Assembly (NCBI GenBank): GCA_937958295.1
Contig: CALFEY010000422.1
Location: 1-14,135, forward strand
Length of the DNA stretch: 14,135 nucleotides
Direction of reading: 5' to 3'
Origin: an uncultured Pseudomonadota bacterium
GTDB taxonomy: Bacteria > Pseudomonadota > Gammaproteobacteria > Burkholderiales > Casimicrobiaceae
Shown in pieces: positions 1 to 6,702 of the stretch. The translations under genes were made by a program, and so were the position numbers. The notes under the pieces are model-generated. The model saw only the letters and a list, made by a program, of their open reading frames with translations, was not told the DNA's origin and searched no databases. Within the stretch, counting starts at the first letter, position 1. Each line of letters starts with the position of its first letter.

Positions 1-1
1 T

Positions 2-442
2 CACTATTTCATTACCTGGATCGAAGCGGAGATCGCCAATCTCGACGCCGGCGTGACGCCCACCAAGTGGACGCGCACCGGGCGCACCTTCACGGCGGTC
101 GCCGCGGAGCAGGCCGGCACGAGCCAGGTGTGCCGCTTCTACATCCCGCCATCGGACGGCAACTCCCACTTCTTCGGCCGCGGCGTGGCGGAGTGCCAAG
201 CCACCCAGCATGCGCAGCCCGACTTCGTGCTGGAGGACCCGAGCTATATGCACGTGATGCTGCCGACCGCGGGCGAGTGCCCCGCGAGCACGCGACCCAT
301 CTATCGCGTCTTCAACAACCGTTCCGACGCCAATCACCGCTACACGATCGACCGCGGCGTGCGCGACGAGATGGTGGCCAAGGGCTGGATCGCCGAAGGC
401 GACGGGGCCGACCACGTGGTGATGTGCGCCCCCGCGCAATAA
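2..442 (+). CDS. DUF5648-like domain protein, 3' end (5' end outside window)
   Basis: The frame is open from the first bases of the window, so this is the last 146 residues of a longer protein; an ATG-like start inside the window at 53 would cut through the domain. The visible part opens with HYFIT and carries CRFYIPP, the pair SHFF/AAEC-like (SHFFGRGVAEC), CPAST.PIYRVFNN, NHRYT and a final GWIAEGDG...VMCAP. This alternation of HYFIT, CRF, HFF..EC, YR.(F/Y)NN, HRYT and GW..EG is typical of the DUF5648 domain, found at the C-terminus of many secreted or surface proteins of Proteobacteria. The four cysteines fit an exported, disulfide-bonded domain, but the signal peptide would lie outside the window. 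Its molecular function is unknown. It converges on ppsR with a 45-bp gap. Family assignment is from memory of motifs; fairly sure. Confidence 0.8.
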   Translation, partial: HYFITWIEAEIANLDAGVTPTKWTRTGRTFTAVAAEQAGTSQVCRFYIPPSDGNSHFFGRGVAECQATQHAQPDFVLEDPSYMHVMLPTAGECPASTRPIYRVFNNRSDANHRYTIDRGVRDEMVAKGWIAEGDGADHVVMCAPAQ

Positions 443-464
443 GCGGTGCGCTCGCGCGCCGTGC

Positions 465-481
465 CGCCGGCCGAACCGGCG
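465..481. other. GC-rich hairpin between convergent genes
   Basis: Arms CGCCGG (465-470) and CCGGCG (476-481) pair around the 5-nt loop CCGAA, in the 45-bp gap between the convergent DUF5648 gene and ppsR. There is no T tract on either side, so it is not a classical intrinsic terminator. It may still shape the 3' ends of the two messages. Confidence 0.35.
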
Positions 482-487
482 CCGCGG

Positions 488-1327
488 CTAGTAGACGTGC
501 CGCTGCAGCTTGGCGCGATGCAGGATGGTGGTGGCGATCTCTTCGATGGACTTGGTGGTGGTGTCGAGCATCGGGATGCCTTCGCGCGTCATCATCGCCT
601 CCGCCTCGCGGATCTCGTGGCGGCAGTTGTCGAGGGAGGCGTACTTGCTCCCCGGTCGCCGCTCCTCGCGGATCTCGCGCAGGCGCTCCGGCTGGATCGT
701 GAGTCCGAAGAGCTTGCTGCGATAGGGCAGCACCGAGGCCGGGAGGCGGCGCGCCTCGAAGTCGTCGGGAATGAGGGGAAAATTCGCGGCGCGGATACCG
801 AACTGCAGTGCGAGATAGAGCGACGTGGGCGTCTTGCCGCAACGCGACACCCCCACGAGCACCACCTGCGCCTTGCCGAGGTCGCGGGTGGTGGCGCCGT
901 CGTCGTGGGCTTGCGTGAAATTGATCGCCTCGATGCGCGCGAAGTACTCGTGGCTGTTGGCGATGCCGTGGGAGCGCCCGGCGGTGTGCGAGCTCTTGGC
1001 GCCGAGCTCGGCCTCCAGGGGCTGGATGAAGACCTGGAAGAGGTCGAGGGTGAGGGCGTTGACCTCCTGGCGGATCACCTCGCTCATGGCCTCGTCGACC
1101 ACGGAGCTGATCACGATCGGACGGCGGCCTTCGGCCTCCGCGGTCTCGTTCACGGCTCGCACCGCCTCTGCTACGCGCTCGGGTGTGTCGACGAAGGGGA
1201 GGGTGATGCGGTGGAAGTCGATCTCATCGAACTGGGTGAGCAGGCTGTTGCCGAGCATCTCGGCGGTGATGCCGGTGCGGTCCGAGATGAAATAGACCGT
1301 GCGCTTGCCCCGCGCGCCGGTCACCAT
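488..1327 (-). CDS. ppsR: PEP synthase regulatory protein (bifunctional kinase / pyrophosphorylase)
   Basis: A 279-aa cytosolic protein. The family (formerly DUF299) inactivates PEP synthase by ADP-dependent phosphorylation of a threonine two residues before the catalytic histidine, and reactivates it by Pi-dependent removal of that phosphate, giving PPi. Visible features: N-terminal VYFISDRTGITAEMLG (residues 11-26), HTAGRSHG (114-121), a P-loop GVSRCGKT (159-166) followed by PTSLYLA, and the C-terminal stretch YASLDNCRHEIREAEAMM then IPMLDTTTKSIEEIA. Length is as usual for the family. The ATG at 1327 overlaps the stop of the upstream PHP gene by 7 nt, which implies translational coupling; the open frame further upstream is only antisense to that gene. 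Its substrate PpsA is encoded at 2924 on the other strand, and the target threonine is present there (Thr420). Very confident. Confidence 0.95.
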   Translation of the reverse strand: MVTGARGKRTVYFISDRTGITAEMLGNSLLTQFDEIDFHRITLPFVDTPERVAEAVRAVNETAEAEGRRPIVISSVVDEAMSEVIRQEVNALTLDLFQVFIQPLEAELGAKSSHTAGRSHGIANSHEYFARIEAINFTQAHDDGATTRDLGKAQVVLVGVSRCGKTPTSLYLALQFGIRAANFPLIPDDFEARRLPASVLPYRSKLFGLTIQPERLREIREERRPGSKYASLDNCRHEIREAEAMMTREGIPMLDTTTKSIEEIATTILHRAKLQRHVY

Positions 1328-2148
1328 TGCGACCACACGGGGGTGAGGCCCGGCGGCAAGGCAGGTAGCGAACCCAGGTCGAGCGGACTCTCGCCCGGCC
1401 CGTGATAGTCGGAGCCGGCGGAGGCCAGGAAGCCGAAGGTTCGCGCATGACCGGCGAACAGGCCGTATTCCTCTCGCGTGTGGGCGGCGGTGACCACCTC
1501 GATGGCATCGCCTCCGGCATCGCGGAAATCGCCGAGCAGGCGACGCATGCCGGTGGCGGTGAGCTCGTAGCGGCCGGGGTGCGCGAGCACTGCCTGGCCA
1601 CCGGCGGCATGGATCCAATTCACGGCGGTGCCCACCGCCGTCCAGGCGTGCGGCACGTAGCCCGGCTTGCCGGGGGTGAGGTAGCGCTTGAAGACCTCGC
1701 GCGTGGACTTGGCGCGGCCCTGCTCCACGAGGAAGCGGGCAAAGTGCGCGCGCGAGACGAGCCGATCGCTGGCCGCGAAGCGGCAGGCGCCCTCGTAGGC
1801 GTTGGCAATGCCGGCCCGCGCCAGCGCTTCGCCGATACGCCGTGCCCGCGCGTCGCGACCGGCGCGCAACTCCGCCAGGCCATGGGCGAGGCCGGGGTGG
1901 GCGGGGTCGATGCCGAGGCCGACCACGTGCACCGCGTGGCGCTCCCAGGTGGTCGAAACCTCCACGCCGGCGATGAGCTCCAGGGGCGTGCCCGCCGCCG
2001 CTGCGCGCGCCTCGTCGAGTCCGGCCGTATCGTCGTGGTCGGTGAGGGCCAGCACCGTGACCCCGCGCTCCACCGCACGGGCCACGAGCGCGGCCGGGGC
2101 GAGCAGGCCGTCGGAGGCGGTGGAGTGCGCGTGGAGGTCGAAGGACAT
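1321..2148 (-). CDS. PHP-domain phosphoesterase, RNase AM / 3',5'-nucleoside bisphosphate phosphatase type
   Basis: A 275-aa cytosolic metal-dependent hydrolase. The PHP metal ligands are visible: DLHAHSTASDG (His6, His8, Asp13), LTDHDD (Asp37, His38), GVEVS (Glu63), HVVGLG (His74), VLAHPGR (His190), and near the C-terminus GSDYHG (Asp247, His249). This order matches the YciV/TrpH family; characterised members hydrolyse pAp-type 3',5'-bisphosphates or act as 5'-3' exonucleases that mature 5S and 23S rRNA ends. Which activity applies here cannot be told from sequence. I chose the ATG at 2148, just before the conserved DLHAHS; a TTG at 2172 would add 8 residues, and neither has a clear Shine-Dalgarno sequence. 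The gene is first in a two-gene unit with ppsR and shares 7 nt with it. Family confident, exact substrate not. Confidence 0.88.
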   Translation of the reverse strand: MSFDLHAHSTASDGLLAPAALVARAVERGVTVLALTDHDDTAGLDEARAAAAGTPLELIAGVEVSTTWERHAVHVVGLGIDPAHPGLAHGLAELRAGRDARARRIGEALARAGIANAYEGACRFAASDRLVSRAHFARFLVEQGRAKSTREVFKRYLTPGKPGYVPHAWTAVGTAVNWIHAAGGQAVLAHPGRYELTATGMRRLLGDFRDAGGDAIEVVTAAHTREEYGLFAGHARTFGFLASAGSDYHGPGESPLDLGSLPALPPGLTPVWSQW

Positions 2149-2219
2149 GGGGTGGGCGAGACGACCGGCCAAGAGGTGGGCGAAACCGCGAGTCGAACGG
2201 TTGGCGGAAGGGCCGTCTT

Positions 2220-2238
2220 GGGCATTCTAGCAATGCCC
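2220..2238. promoter_or_regulatory. 7-bp-arm palindrome in the divergent ppsR/HTH control region
   Basis: Perfect arms GGGCATT (2220-2226) and AATGCCC (2232-2238) are separated by CTAGC. It sits between the minus-strand PHP-ppsR unit and the plus-strand HTH gene, about 40 bp upstream of the candidate -35 of the latter. Dyad symmetry of this length fits an operator for a dimeric regulator; the adjacent HTH protein is an obvious but unproven candidate. It could equally form a hairpin in the 5' leader of the minus-strand message. Confidence 0.4.
2224..2229 (-). promoter_or_regulatory. possible -10 element for the PHP-ppsR unit
   Basis: On the minus strand this reads TAGAAT, five of six matches to TATAAT, about 76 nt before the PHP ATG. 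No -35 is recognisable 16-18 bp upstream. It lies inside the palindrome at 2220-2238, so any protein bound there would block it. Weak call. Confidence 0.25.
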
Positions 2239-2278
2239 GCCGGCGCCGCTCGTCCGCGCGACTTGCGCTTGGGCGCGA

Positions 2279-2307
2279 TTGGGTCAAAAATATGCCATTG
2301 GTATAGC
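2279..2307 (+). promoter_or_regulatory. candidate sigma-70 promoter of the HTH gene
   Basis: TTGGGT (2279-2284) and TATAGC (2302-2307) are spaced by 17 bp in an AT-richer patch of an otherwise GC-rich gap. The predicted start near 2314 gives a leader of about 35 nt before the GTG at 2349. Moderate match only. Confidence 0.4.
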
Positions 2308-2348
2308 GCCCAGATGGCCGTCCGAACGTCCCCGCGAAAGCCCATAAC

Positions 2349-2744
2349 GTGAAAATCCTCGACCGCGTCCTCAACCCCCGGGAGATCCGCCGTCGCCTGG
2401 GCATGAACCAGGAGCAGTTCTGGACGCAGATCGGCGTTACCCAGAGCGGGGGCTCGCGCTACGAGAGCGGGCGGGACATGCCTCGTCCGGTCAAGGAGTT
2501 ACTGCGTCTTGTTCATGTGGAACAGCTGGATTTGTCCCAGGTCAAGCGAGTCGACTTCGAGATCATCAGCTACCTCAAGGAGTCGCATCCCGACCTCTAT
2601 CGCACGCTTCGGCGTGCCGTGAAGAGTCGGCACCGCAGCGGTCCCGACGGCGGCGTCAATCTTGCGCAGGACAGCGAGACGGGCAGCTACGACGACGACG
2701 ATTCCCTGTTGCAGGCGCCTCCGGTGACAGATCCGCGGCCGTAG
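2349..2744 (+). CDS. conserved HTH (XRE-like) transcriptional regulator
   Basis: A 131-aa protein with an N-terminal helix-turn-helix: NPREIRRRLGMNQEQFWTQIGVTQSGGSRYESGR covers roughly residues 9-42, including the Cro/C1-like turn in which GVTQSGGSRYESGR forms the recognition helix. A helical middle follows (PVKELLRLVHV, then FEIISYLKESHPDLYRTLR). The tail from about residue 95 is hydrophilic and probably disordered, with the acidic run DDDD. I chose the GTG at 2349 because the conserved-looking MKILDRVLNPREIR begins there; a GAAAG 8 nt upstream is a weak ribosome site, and the next ATG (2403) would remove half of the first helix. The gene is divergent from PHP-ppsR and 179 nt upstream of ppsA. 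This position suggests control of PEP synthesis, which is inference; the target is unknown. Confidence 0.85.
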   Translation: MKILDRVLNPREIRRRLGMNQEQFWTQIGVTQSGGSRYESGRDMPRPVKELLRLVHVEQLDLSQVKRVDFEIISYLKESHPDLYRTLRRAVKSRHRSGPDGGVNLAQDSETGSYDDDDSLLQAPPVTDPRP

Positions 2745-2772
2745 TCGCTGCCGTCCGTCGCCTGTTGCCTGC

Positions 2773-2798
2773 ACGGCCGTCCCCCGGGGCGGCCGTTT
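2773..2798 (+). terminator. weak terminator-like hairpin after the HTH gene
   Basis: Arms ACGGCCG (2773-2779) and CGGCCGT (2790-2796) enclose a C-then-G block that can extend the stem; only TTT follows. It lies 28 nt after the HTH stop and 125 nt before ppsA. It may attenuate read-through into ppsA rather than end transcription cleanly. Confidence 0.4.
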
Positions 2799-2923
2799 GC
2801 ATGGTGGGTGCGATGTTTGCGCGCCATCAGCCCCAGCCGCCCGTCGGCAGGTAAGATCGCGCCTTTCCAGCGCGTTGCAGCGCACCATTCCAACGTTTTC
2901 GCTTCCGATCGTCAGGTCCTGTC

Positions 2924-5311
2924 ATGAGCCAAGCCCGTCCGCTCGTTCTCCCGTTCGACCGTCTTCGCATGTCCGATATCGACGAGGTCGGCGGCAAGAA
3001 CGCCTCCCTGGGGGAGATGATCAGCCAACTCGCCGGCGCGGGCATCCGGGTGCCGGGAGGATTTGCGACGACGGCAGCGGCGTTCCGGGAGTTCCTCGCC
3101 CACAACGACCTTACCGCTCGTGTGCGGCAGCGTCTCGCGGGCCTCGATGTGGCGGACGTGCGCGCGTTGGCCGCGGCCGGCAAGGAGATCCGGCAGTGGA
3201 TCATGGATGCGCCGTTGCAGGCTGCCCTGGCCGAAGCCATCGCCACGGCGTATCGGGAGCTCACGCGCGACGTTCCGGAGGCATCATTTGCCGTGCGCTC
3301 GTCGGCCACGGCGGAAGACATGCCGGATGCCTCATTCGCCGGTCAGCAGGAAACATTTCTTAATATCAACGGGTTGGAAAATGTAATTGATGCGATACGT
3401 GAGGTATTCGCCTCGCTCTACAACGATCGAGCCATCGCCTATCGGGTGCACAAGGGCTACGCCGGGACCGACGTCGCGCTCTCGGCCGGCGTGCAGCGCA
3501 TGGTGCGCAGCGATCTTGGCGCTTCGGGCGTGATGTTCACGCTCGACACCGAGTCGGGCTTCGATCAGGTGGTGTTCATCACCGCCGCCTACGGTCTCGG
3601 CGAGACGGTCGTGCAGGGCGCCGTCAATCCCGACGAAATCTACGTCGACAAGCGCAACCTCGCGGCTGGCCGTCCGGCGATCCTGCGCAAGTCGGTGGGC
3701 GGCAAGGCGATCAAGATGGTGTTCACGCCGTCGCGCGCAGCGGGCAAATCCACGGCCACCGAGGAAGTGCCGAACGACCAGCGGATCCGCTTCTCGATCT
3801 CCGATGCCGAGGCCGAGGCGCTCGCCCGCGCGGCGGTGACCATCGAGCAGCACTACGGCCGGGCCATGGACATCGAGTGGGGGCGCGACGGCGTCGACGG
3901 CCAGCTCTACATCCTGCAGGCGCGACCCGAGACGGTGAAGTCGCAGGAGGACAGCGGTGACGTCCTGCGCCGCTATCGCCTGGGCCGAACCGCTACGGTG
4001 CTTGCCACCGGGCGGGCCATCGGCCAGAAGATCGGCCAAGGCCGCGTGCGGATGATCCGCTCCGCCGCCGAGATGGATCGCGTGGCCGCGGGCGACGTGC
4101 TCGTCACCGAGATGACCGATCCCGACTGGGAGCCGGTCATGAAGCTGGCCGCGGCCATCGTGACCAACCGCGGGGGCCGCACCTGCCATGCGGCGATCAT
4201 CGCGCGTGAGCTGGGCATTCCGGCCGTGGTGGGCTGCGGCGACGCCACCGCCACGCTCAACGACGGCGACGAGGTCACGGTGTCCTGCGCCGAGGGCGAC
4301 ACCGGCCACGTCTACGCCGGCCTGCTGCCCGTCGAGGTCCAGGAGATCCGGCTCGACCGCATGCCCGCCTCGCCCACCAAGATCATGATGAACGTGGGCA
4401 ATCCGGAGCTCGCCTTCGAGTTCCAGCGCCTGCCCAACGAGGGCGTGGGTCTCGCGCGGCTGGAGTTCATCATCAATCGCAATGTGGGGATCCACCCGAA
4501 GGCGCTGCTGGAGCTCGACACCCAGCCCGGCGACTTGAAGCGCGAGATCGAGCAGCGCATCGCGGGCTACGCGAGCCCCACCGAGTTCTACGTGCAGAAG
4601 ATCGTGGAAGGCGTGGCCACCATCGCCGCGGCGTTCTTTCCCAAGAAGGTGATCGTGCGCCTGTCGGACTTCAAGTCCAACGAGTACAGCAACCTCCTGG
4701 GCGGCGATCGCTACGAGCCGCACGAGGAGAATCCGATGCTGGGCTTCCGCGGGGCGTCGCGCTACATCGCCGCCGAGTTCTACGACTGCTTTGCCCTCGA
4801 GTGCGAGGCAATGAAACGGGTGCGCGACACCATGGGCTTCACCAACGTCGAGCTCATGGTGCCCTTCGTGCGCACCCTCAAGGAAGCCGACCAGGTGCTC
4901 GCGCTCCTCGCCCGCAACGGCCTCGAGCGGGGACGCAACGGCCTGCGCGTGGTGATGATGTGCGAGCTGCCGTCGAACGCCATCCTCGCTGATCGCTTTC
5001 TCGAGTACTTCGACGGCTTCTCCATCGGCAGCAACGACATGACGCAGCTCACCCTCGGCGTGGACCGGGACTCGGGCGGCGCGATCGCTGCCACGTTCGA
5101 CGAGCGCGACGATGCGGTAAAGGCCATGCTCTCGCTCGCGATCAAGGCCTGCCAGAAGGCCAACAAGTACGTCGGCATCTGCGGCCAGGGCCCGTCCGAT
5201 CATCCCGATCTCGCGCAATGGCTCGTGGAGCAGGGCATCGAGAGCATGTCGCTCAATCCCGATACCGTCGTCGAGACGTGGCTGGCGCTGGCAGGGACGA
5301 AGCCGTCGTAA
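2924..5311 (+). CDS. ppsA: phosphoenolpyruvate synthase (pyruvate, water dikinase)
   Basis: A 795-aa cytosolic enzyme making PEP from pyruvate, ATP and water (products PEP, AMP, Pi), the gluconeogenic entry from C3 acids. Domains in order: pyruvate/ATP-grasp domain (about 15-345, with DEVGGKNASLGEM, FAVRSSATAEDMPDASFAGQ and LQARPET), the swivelling phosphohistidine domain (about 385-460, GGRTCHAAIIARELGIPAVVG with His422 as phospho-carrier), and the PEP/pyruvate TIM barrel (about 480-790, EGVGLARLEFI, SDFKSNEY, SIGSNDMTQL, GICGQGPSDH with Cys753). Thr420, two residues before His422, is the PpsR phosphorylation site. Length and residue numbering are within two positions of the E. coli enzyme. 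The ATG at 2924 has AGG 7 nt upstream. Residues about 143-163 are encoded by AT-rich, atypical codons. A CPBP protease gene follows after 8 nt. Very confident. Confidence 0.97.
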   Translation: MSQARPLVLPFDRLRMSDIDEVGGKNASLGEMISQLAGAGIRVPGGFATTAAAFREFLAHNDLTARVRQRLAGLDVADVRALAAAGKEIRQWIMDAPLQAALAEAIATAYRELTRDVPEASFAVRSSATAEDMPDASFAGQQETFLNINGLENVIDAIREVFASLYNDRAIAYRVHKGYAGTDVALSAGVQRMVRSDLGASGVMFTLDTESGFDQVVFITAAYGLGETVVQGAVNPDEIYVDKRNLAAGRPAILRKSVGGKAIKMVFTPSRAAGKSTATEEVPNDQRIRFSISDAEAEALARAAVTIEQHYGRAMDIEWGRDGVDGQLYILQARPETVKSQEDSGDVLRRYRLGRTATVLATGRAIGQKIGQGRVRMIRSAAEMDRVAAGDVLVTEMTDPDWEPVMKLAAAIVTNRGGRTCHAAIIARELGIPAVVGCGDATATLNDGDEVTVSCAEGDTGHVYAGLLPVEVQEIRLDRMPASPTKIMMNVGNPELAFEFQRLPNEGVGLARLEFIINRNVGIHPKALLELDTQPGDLKREIEQRIAGYASPTEFYVQKIVEGVATIAAAFFPKKVIVRLSDFKSNEYSNLLGGDRYEPHEENPMLGFRGASRYIAAEFYDCFALECEAMKRVRDTMGFTNVELMVPFVRTLKEADQVLALLARNGLERGRNGLRVVMMCELPSNAILADRFLEYFDGFSIGSNDMTQLTLGVDRDSGGAIAATFDERDDAVKAMLSLAIKACQKANKYVGICGQGPSDHPDLAQWLVEQGIESMSLNPDTVVETWLALAGTKPS

Positions 5312-5319
5312 CGGCGGGC

Positions 5320-6159
5320 GTGTCGAACGCGAGAATCGCGCCCGGGCAGTTCGCCCGCCGGCTGGGGCTTGCGATCGGGCTCGTCGTGGTGCCGGTGATG
5401 GCCGCGGGCTTCGTCGCGTCGTGGCTCGCGAAGGCGACGGGCGTCGAGCCCGGATGGCTCGCGCCGCCGGCAGTGATCCTGGTCGCGGTGGTGGCCTATC
5501 GCTTCTACGTGCTTCGCATCGAGCAGCGTCCGGTCACGGAGCTGTCAGGCGTGGGCGCGTGGCGCGAGACCGGCGCGGGCGTGCTGGTCGGCGCGGCGCT
5601 CTTCGCCACCGTCATCGGCGTGCTGGCCGCGGCGGGCGCTTACGCCATCGTGGGACGCGGTCCGTGGGGCGGCGTGGCCGCTGCCTTCGTCGCCAGCGCG
5701 ACCGCCGCCGTCGTCGAGGAGATCATCTTCCGCGGCATCCTCTTCCGCCTGGTCGAGAGCGCCTTCGGATCGCTGATCGCCATCGTGGTCTCGGGGGCGA
5801 TCTTCGGCGGCCTGCACGTGTTGTCTCCCCATCCCACGGTGGCGGGGCTCGTGGCGATCGCCCTCGAAGCGGGGATTCTTCTTGCGTGCGCCTACGTGCT
5901 CACGCGCAGGCTCTGGTTCGCGATGGGCATGCATGGCGCATGGAACTTCATGCAGGGGGGCATCTTCGGTGCGGCGGTGTCGGGTACACCGTCGAAAGGC
6001 CTCTTCATCGGAACGCTGTCGGGGCCGGAGTGGCTCACCGGCGGCGTGTTCGGCCCGGAGGCTTCGGTCGTGAGCATCGTCGCGTGCCTCGCCGCAGCAG
6101 CGGTGATCGCGCGGCTCGCGTGGCGCCATGGCCGCTTCGTGCCGCGTCGCCGCCGATGA
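5320..6159 (+). CDS. CPBP-family intramembrane glutamic endopeptidase (CAAX protease-like)
   Basis: A 279-aa polytopic inner-membrane protein. All three CPBP (Abi/Rce1-like) motifs are present: EEIIFRG (Glu133, Glu134, Arg138), FGGLH (Phe162, His166) and HGAWN (His205, Asn209). About seven or eight hydrophobic segments are visible, starting at residue 14 (LAIGLVVVPVMAAGFVASW) and ending with SIVACLAAAAVIARLAW, then a basic tail RRRR. Bacterial members include bacteriocin self-immunity and protein-processing proteases; the substrate here is unknown. I chose GTG at 5320, 8 nt after the ppsA stop, because the open frame upstream lies inside ppsA and encodes an Arg-rich shadow. The tight spacing suggests co-transcription with ppsA. 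No functional link to PEP synthesis is evident. Family very sure, start less so. Confidence 0.9.
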   Translation: MSNARIAPGQFARRLGLAIGLVVVPVMAAGFVASWLAKATGVEPGWLAPPAVILVAVVAYRFYVLRIEQRPVTELSGVGAWRETGAGVLVGAALFATVIGVLAAAGAYAIVGRGPWGGVAAAFVASATAAVVEEIIFRGILFRLVESAFGSLIAIVVSGAIFGGLHVLSPHPTVAGLVAIALEAGILLACAYVLTRRLWFAMGMHGAWNFMQGGIFGAAVSGTPSKGLFIGTLSGPEWLTGGVFGPEASVVSIVACLAAAAVIARLAWRHGRFVPRRRR

Positions 6160-6225
6160 ATCCGCTGGCGGCGTCGCGGGGTCGTCCGAACGGATGATCG
6201 CTCAGGGACAACGGCGTGATGTGCA

Positions 6226-6702
6226 ATGCGGCTCATGCGCAACGTCCCCGTCATCGATGTGGCCCTTCACGCGTCTCCCATCGCCGGCGTCGGCGTGGGG
6301 ATCGCCGCGTTGGCCACGCTCGTGCTGATGCTGGCGCTCCCGGCGCCTCCCGCGCTGCACGCGCTCGGCGGCGCGGGGGTGCTCGCGTGGGCATGGGAGA
6401 GCTTCCGCACGATCGCGATGCGCACAGGATCTCGCTCGGTGGCGGCGCTGCACCTCGGCGGGGATCGGCTGCTGGCCGTGCGCTACCGCGATGGCCGACT
6501 GGTAGCGGGACACGTGCGCAGCGCGAGCTACGTCTCGTCCGCGCTCACGGCTATCGTCTGGCGTCCCGACGGCGCCCGCTTCTCGCGTGCGGTGCTGGTC
6601 TTGCCCGACATGCTGCCGCCCGATCACTTCCGGCGGCTGCGGATCCTGTTGCGTTATGCGCGCAGCGGAGTGGCCCACGACGCCCCGGCAAGCCAGGCCT
6701 GA
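6226..6702 (+). CDS. small membrane protein, YgfX-like
   Basis: A 158-aa protein with two hydrophobic segments close together near the N-terminus (about residues 17-37 and 42-56), then a cytoplasmic part with GDRLLAVRYRDGRLVAG and a conserved-looking end, VLPDMLPPDHFRRLRILLRY. Two adjacent membrane helices followed by a beta-rich region and LPD....(D/E).FRRLR..LR is the pattern of the YgfX (CptA) family, whose E. coli member is linked to division and cytoskeleton inhibition and lies beside sdhE. No sdhE is seen here, so the role is open. The ATG at 6226 is followed by another at 6235; neither has a strong ribosome site. The last 49 bp overlap the convergent SDR gene. The family call is tentative. 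Confidence 0.7.
   Translation: MRLMRNVPVIDVALHASPIAGVGVGIAALATLVLMLALPAPPALHALGGAGVLAWAWESFRTIAMRTGSRSVAALHLGGDRLLAVRYRDGRLVAGHVRSASYVSSALTAIVWRPDGARFSRAVLVLPDMLPPDHFRRLRILLRYARSGVAHDAPASQA

Noticed and set aside
446..1405. A 319-codon plus-strand frame over ppsR
   Set aside because: Composition of an antisense shadow; PpsR motifs on the minus strand are unmistakable.
488..2404. A 638-codon open frame running through ppsR and the PHP gene region on the minus strand
   Set aside because: Only the part from the ATG at 1327 resembles a protein family (PpsR). The upstream part is an Arg/Pro/Gly-rich out-of-frame reading of the PHP gene, which has clear metal-binding motifs in its own frame.
2852..2857. 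TAAGAT as a -10 element for ppsA
   Set aside because: No -35 lies at 16-18 bp and no extended -10 is present, so I did not list it as a promoter.
3332..5218. A 628-codon open frame antisense to ppsA
   Set aside because: It is the His/Val/Gly/Ala-rich antisense shadow common in GC-rich genes, with no recognisable motif, while the plus strand encodes an end-to-end PEP synthase.
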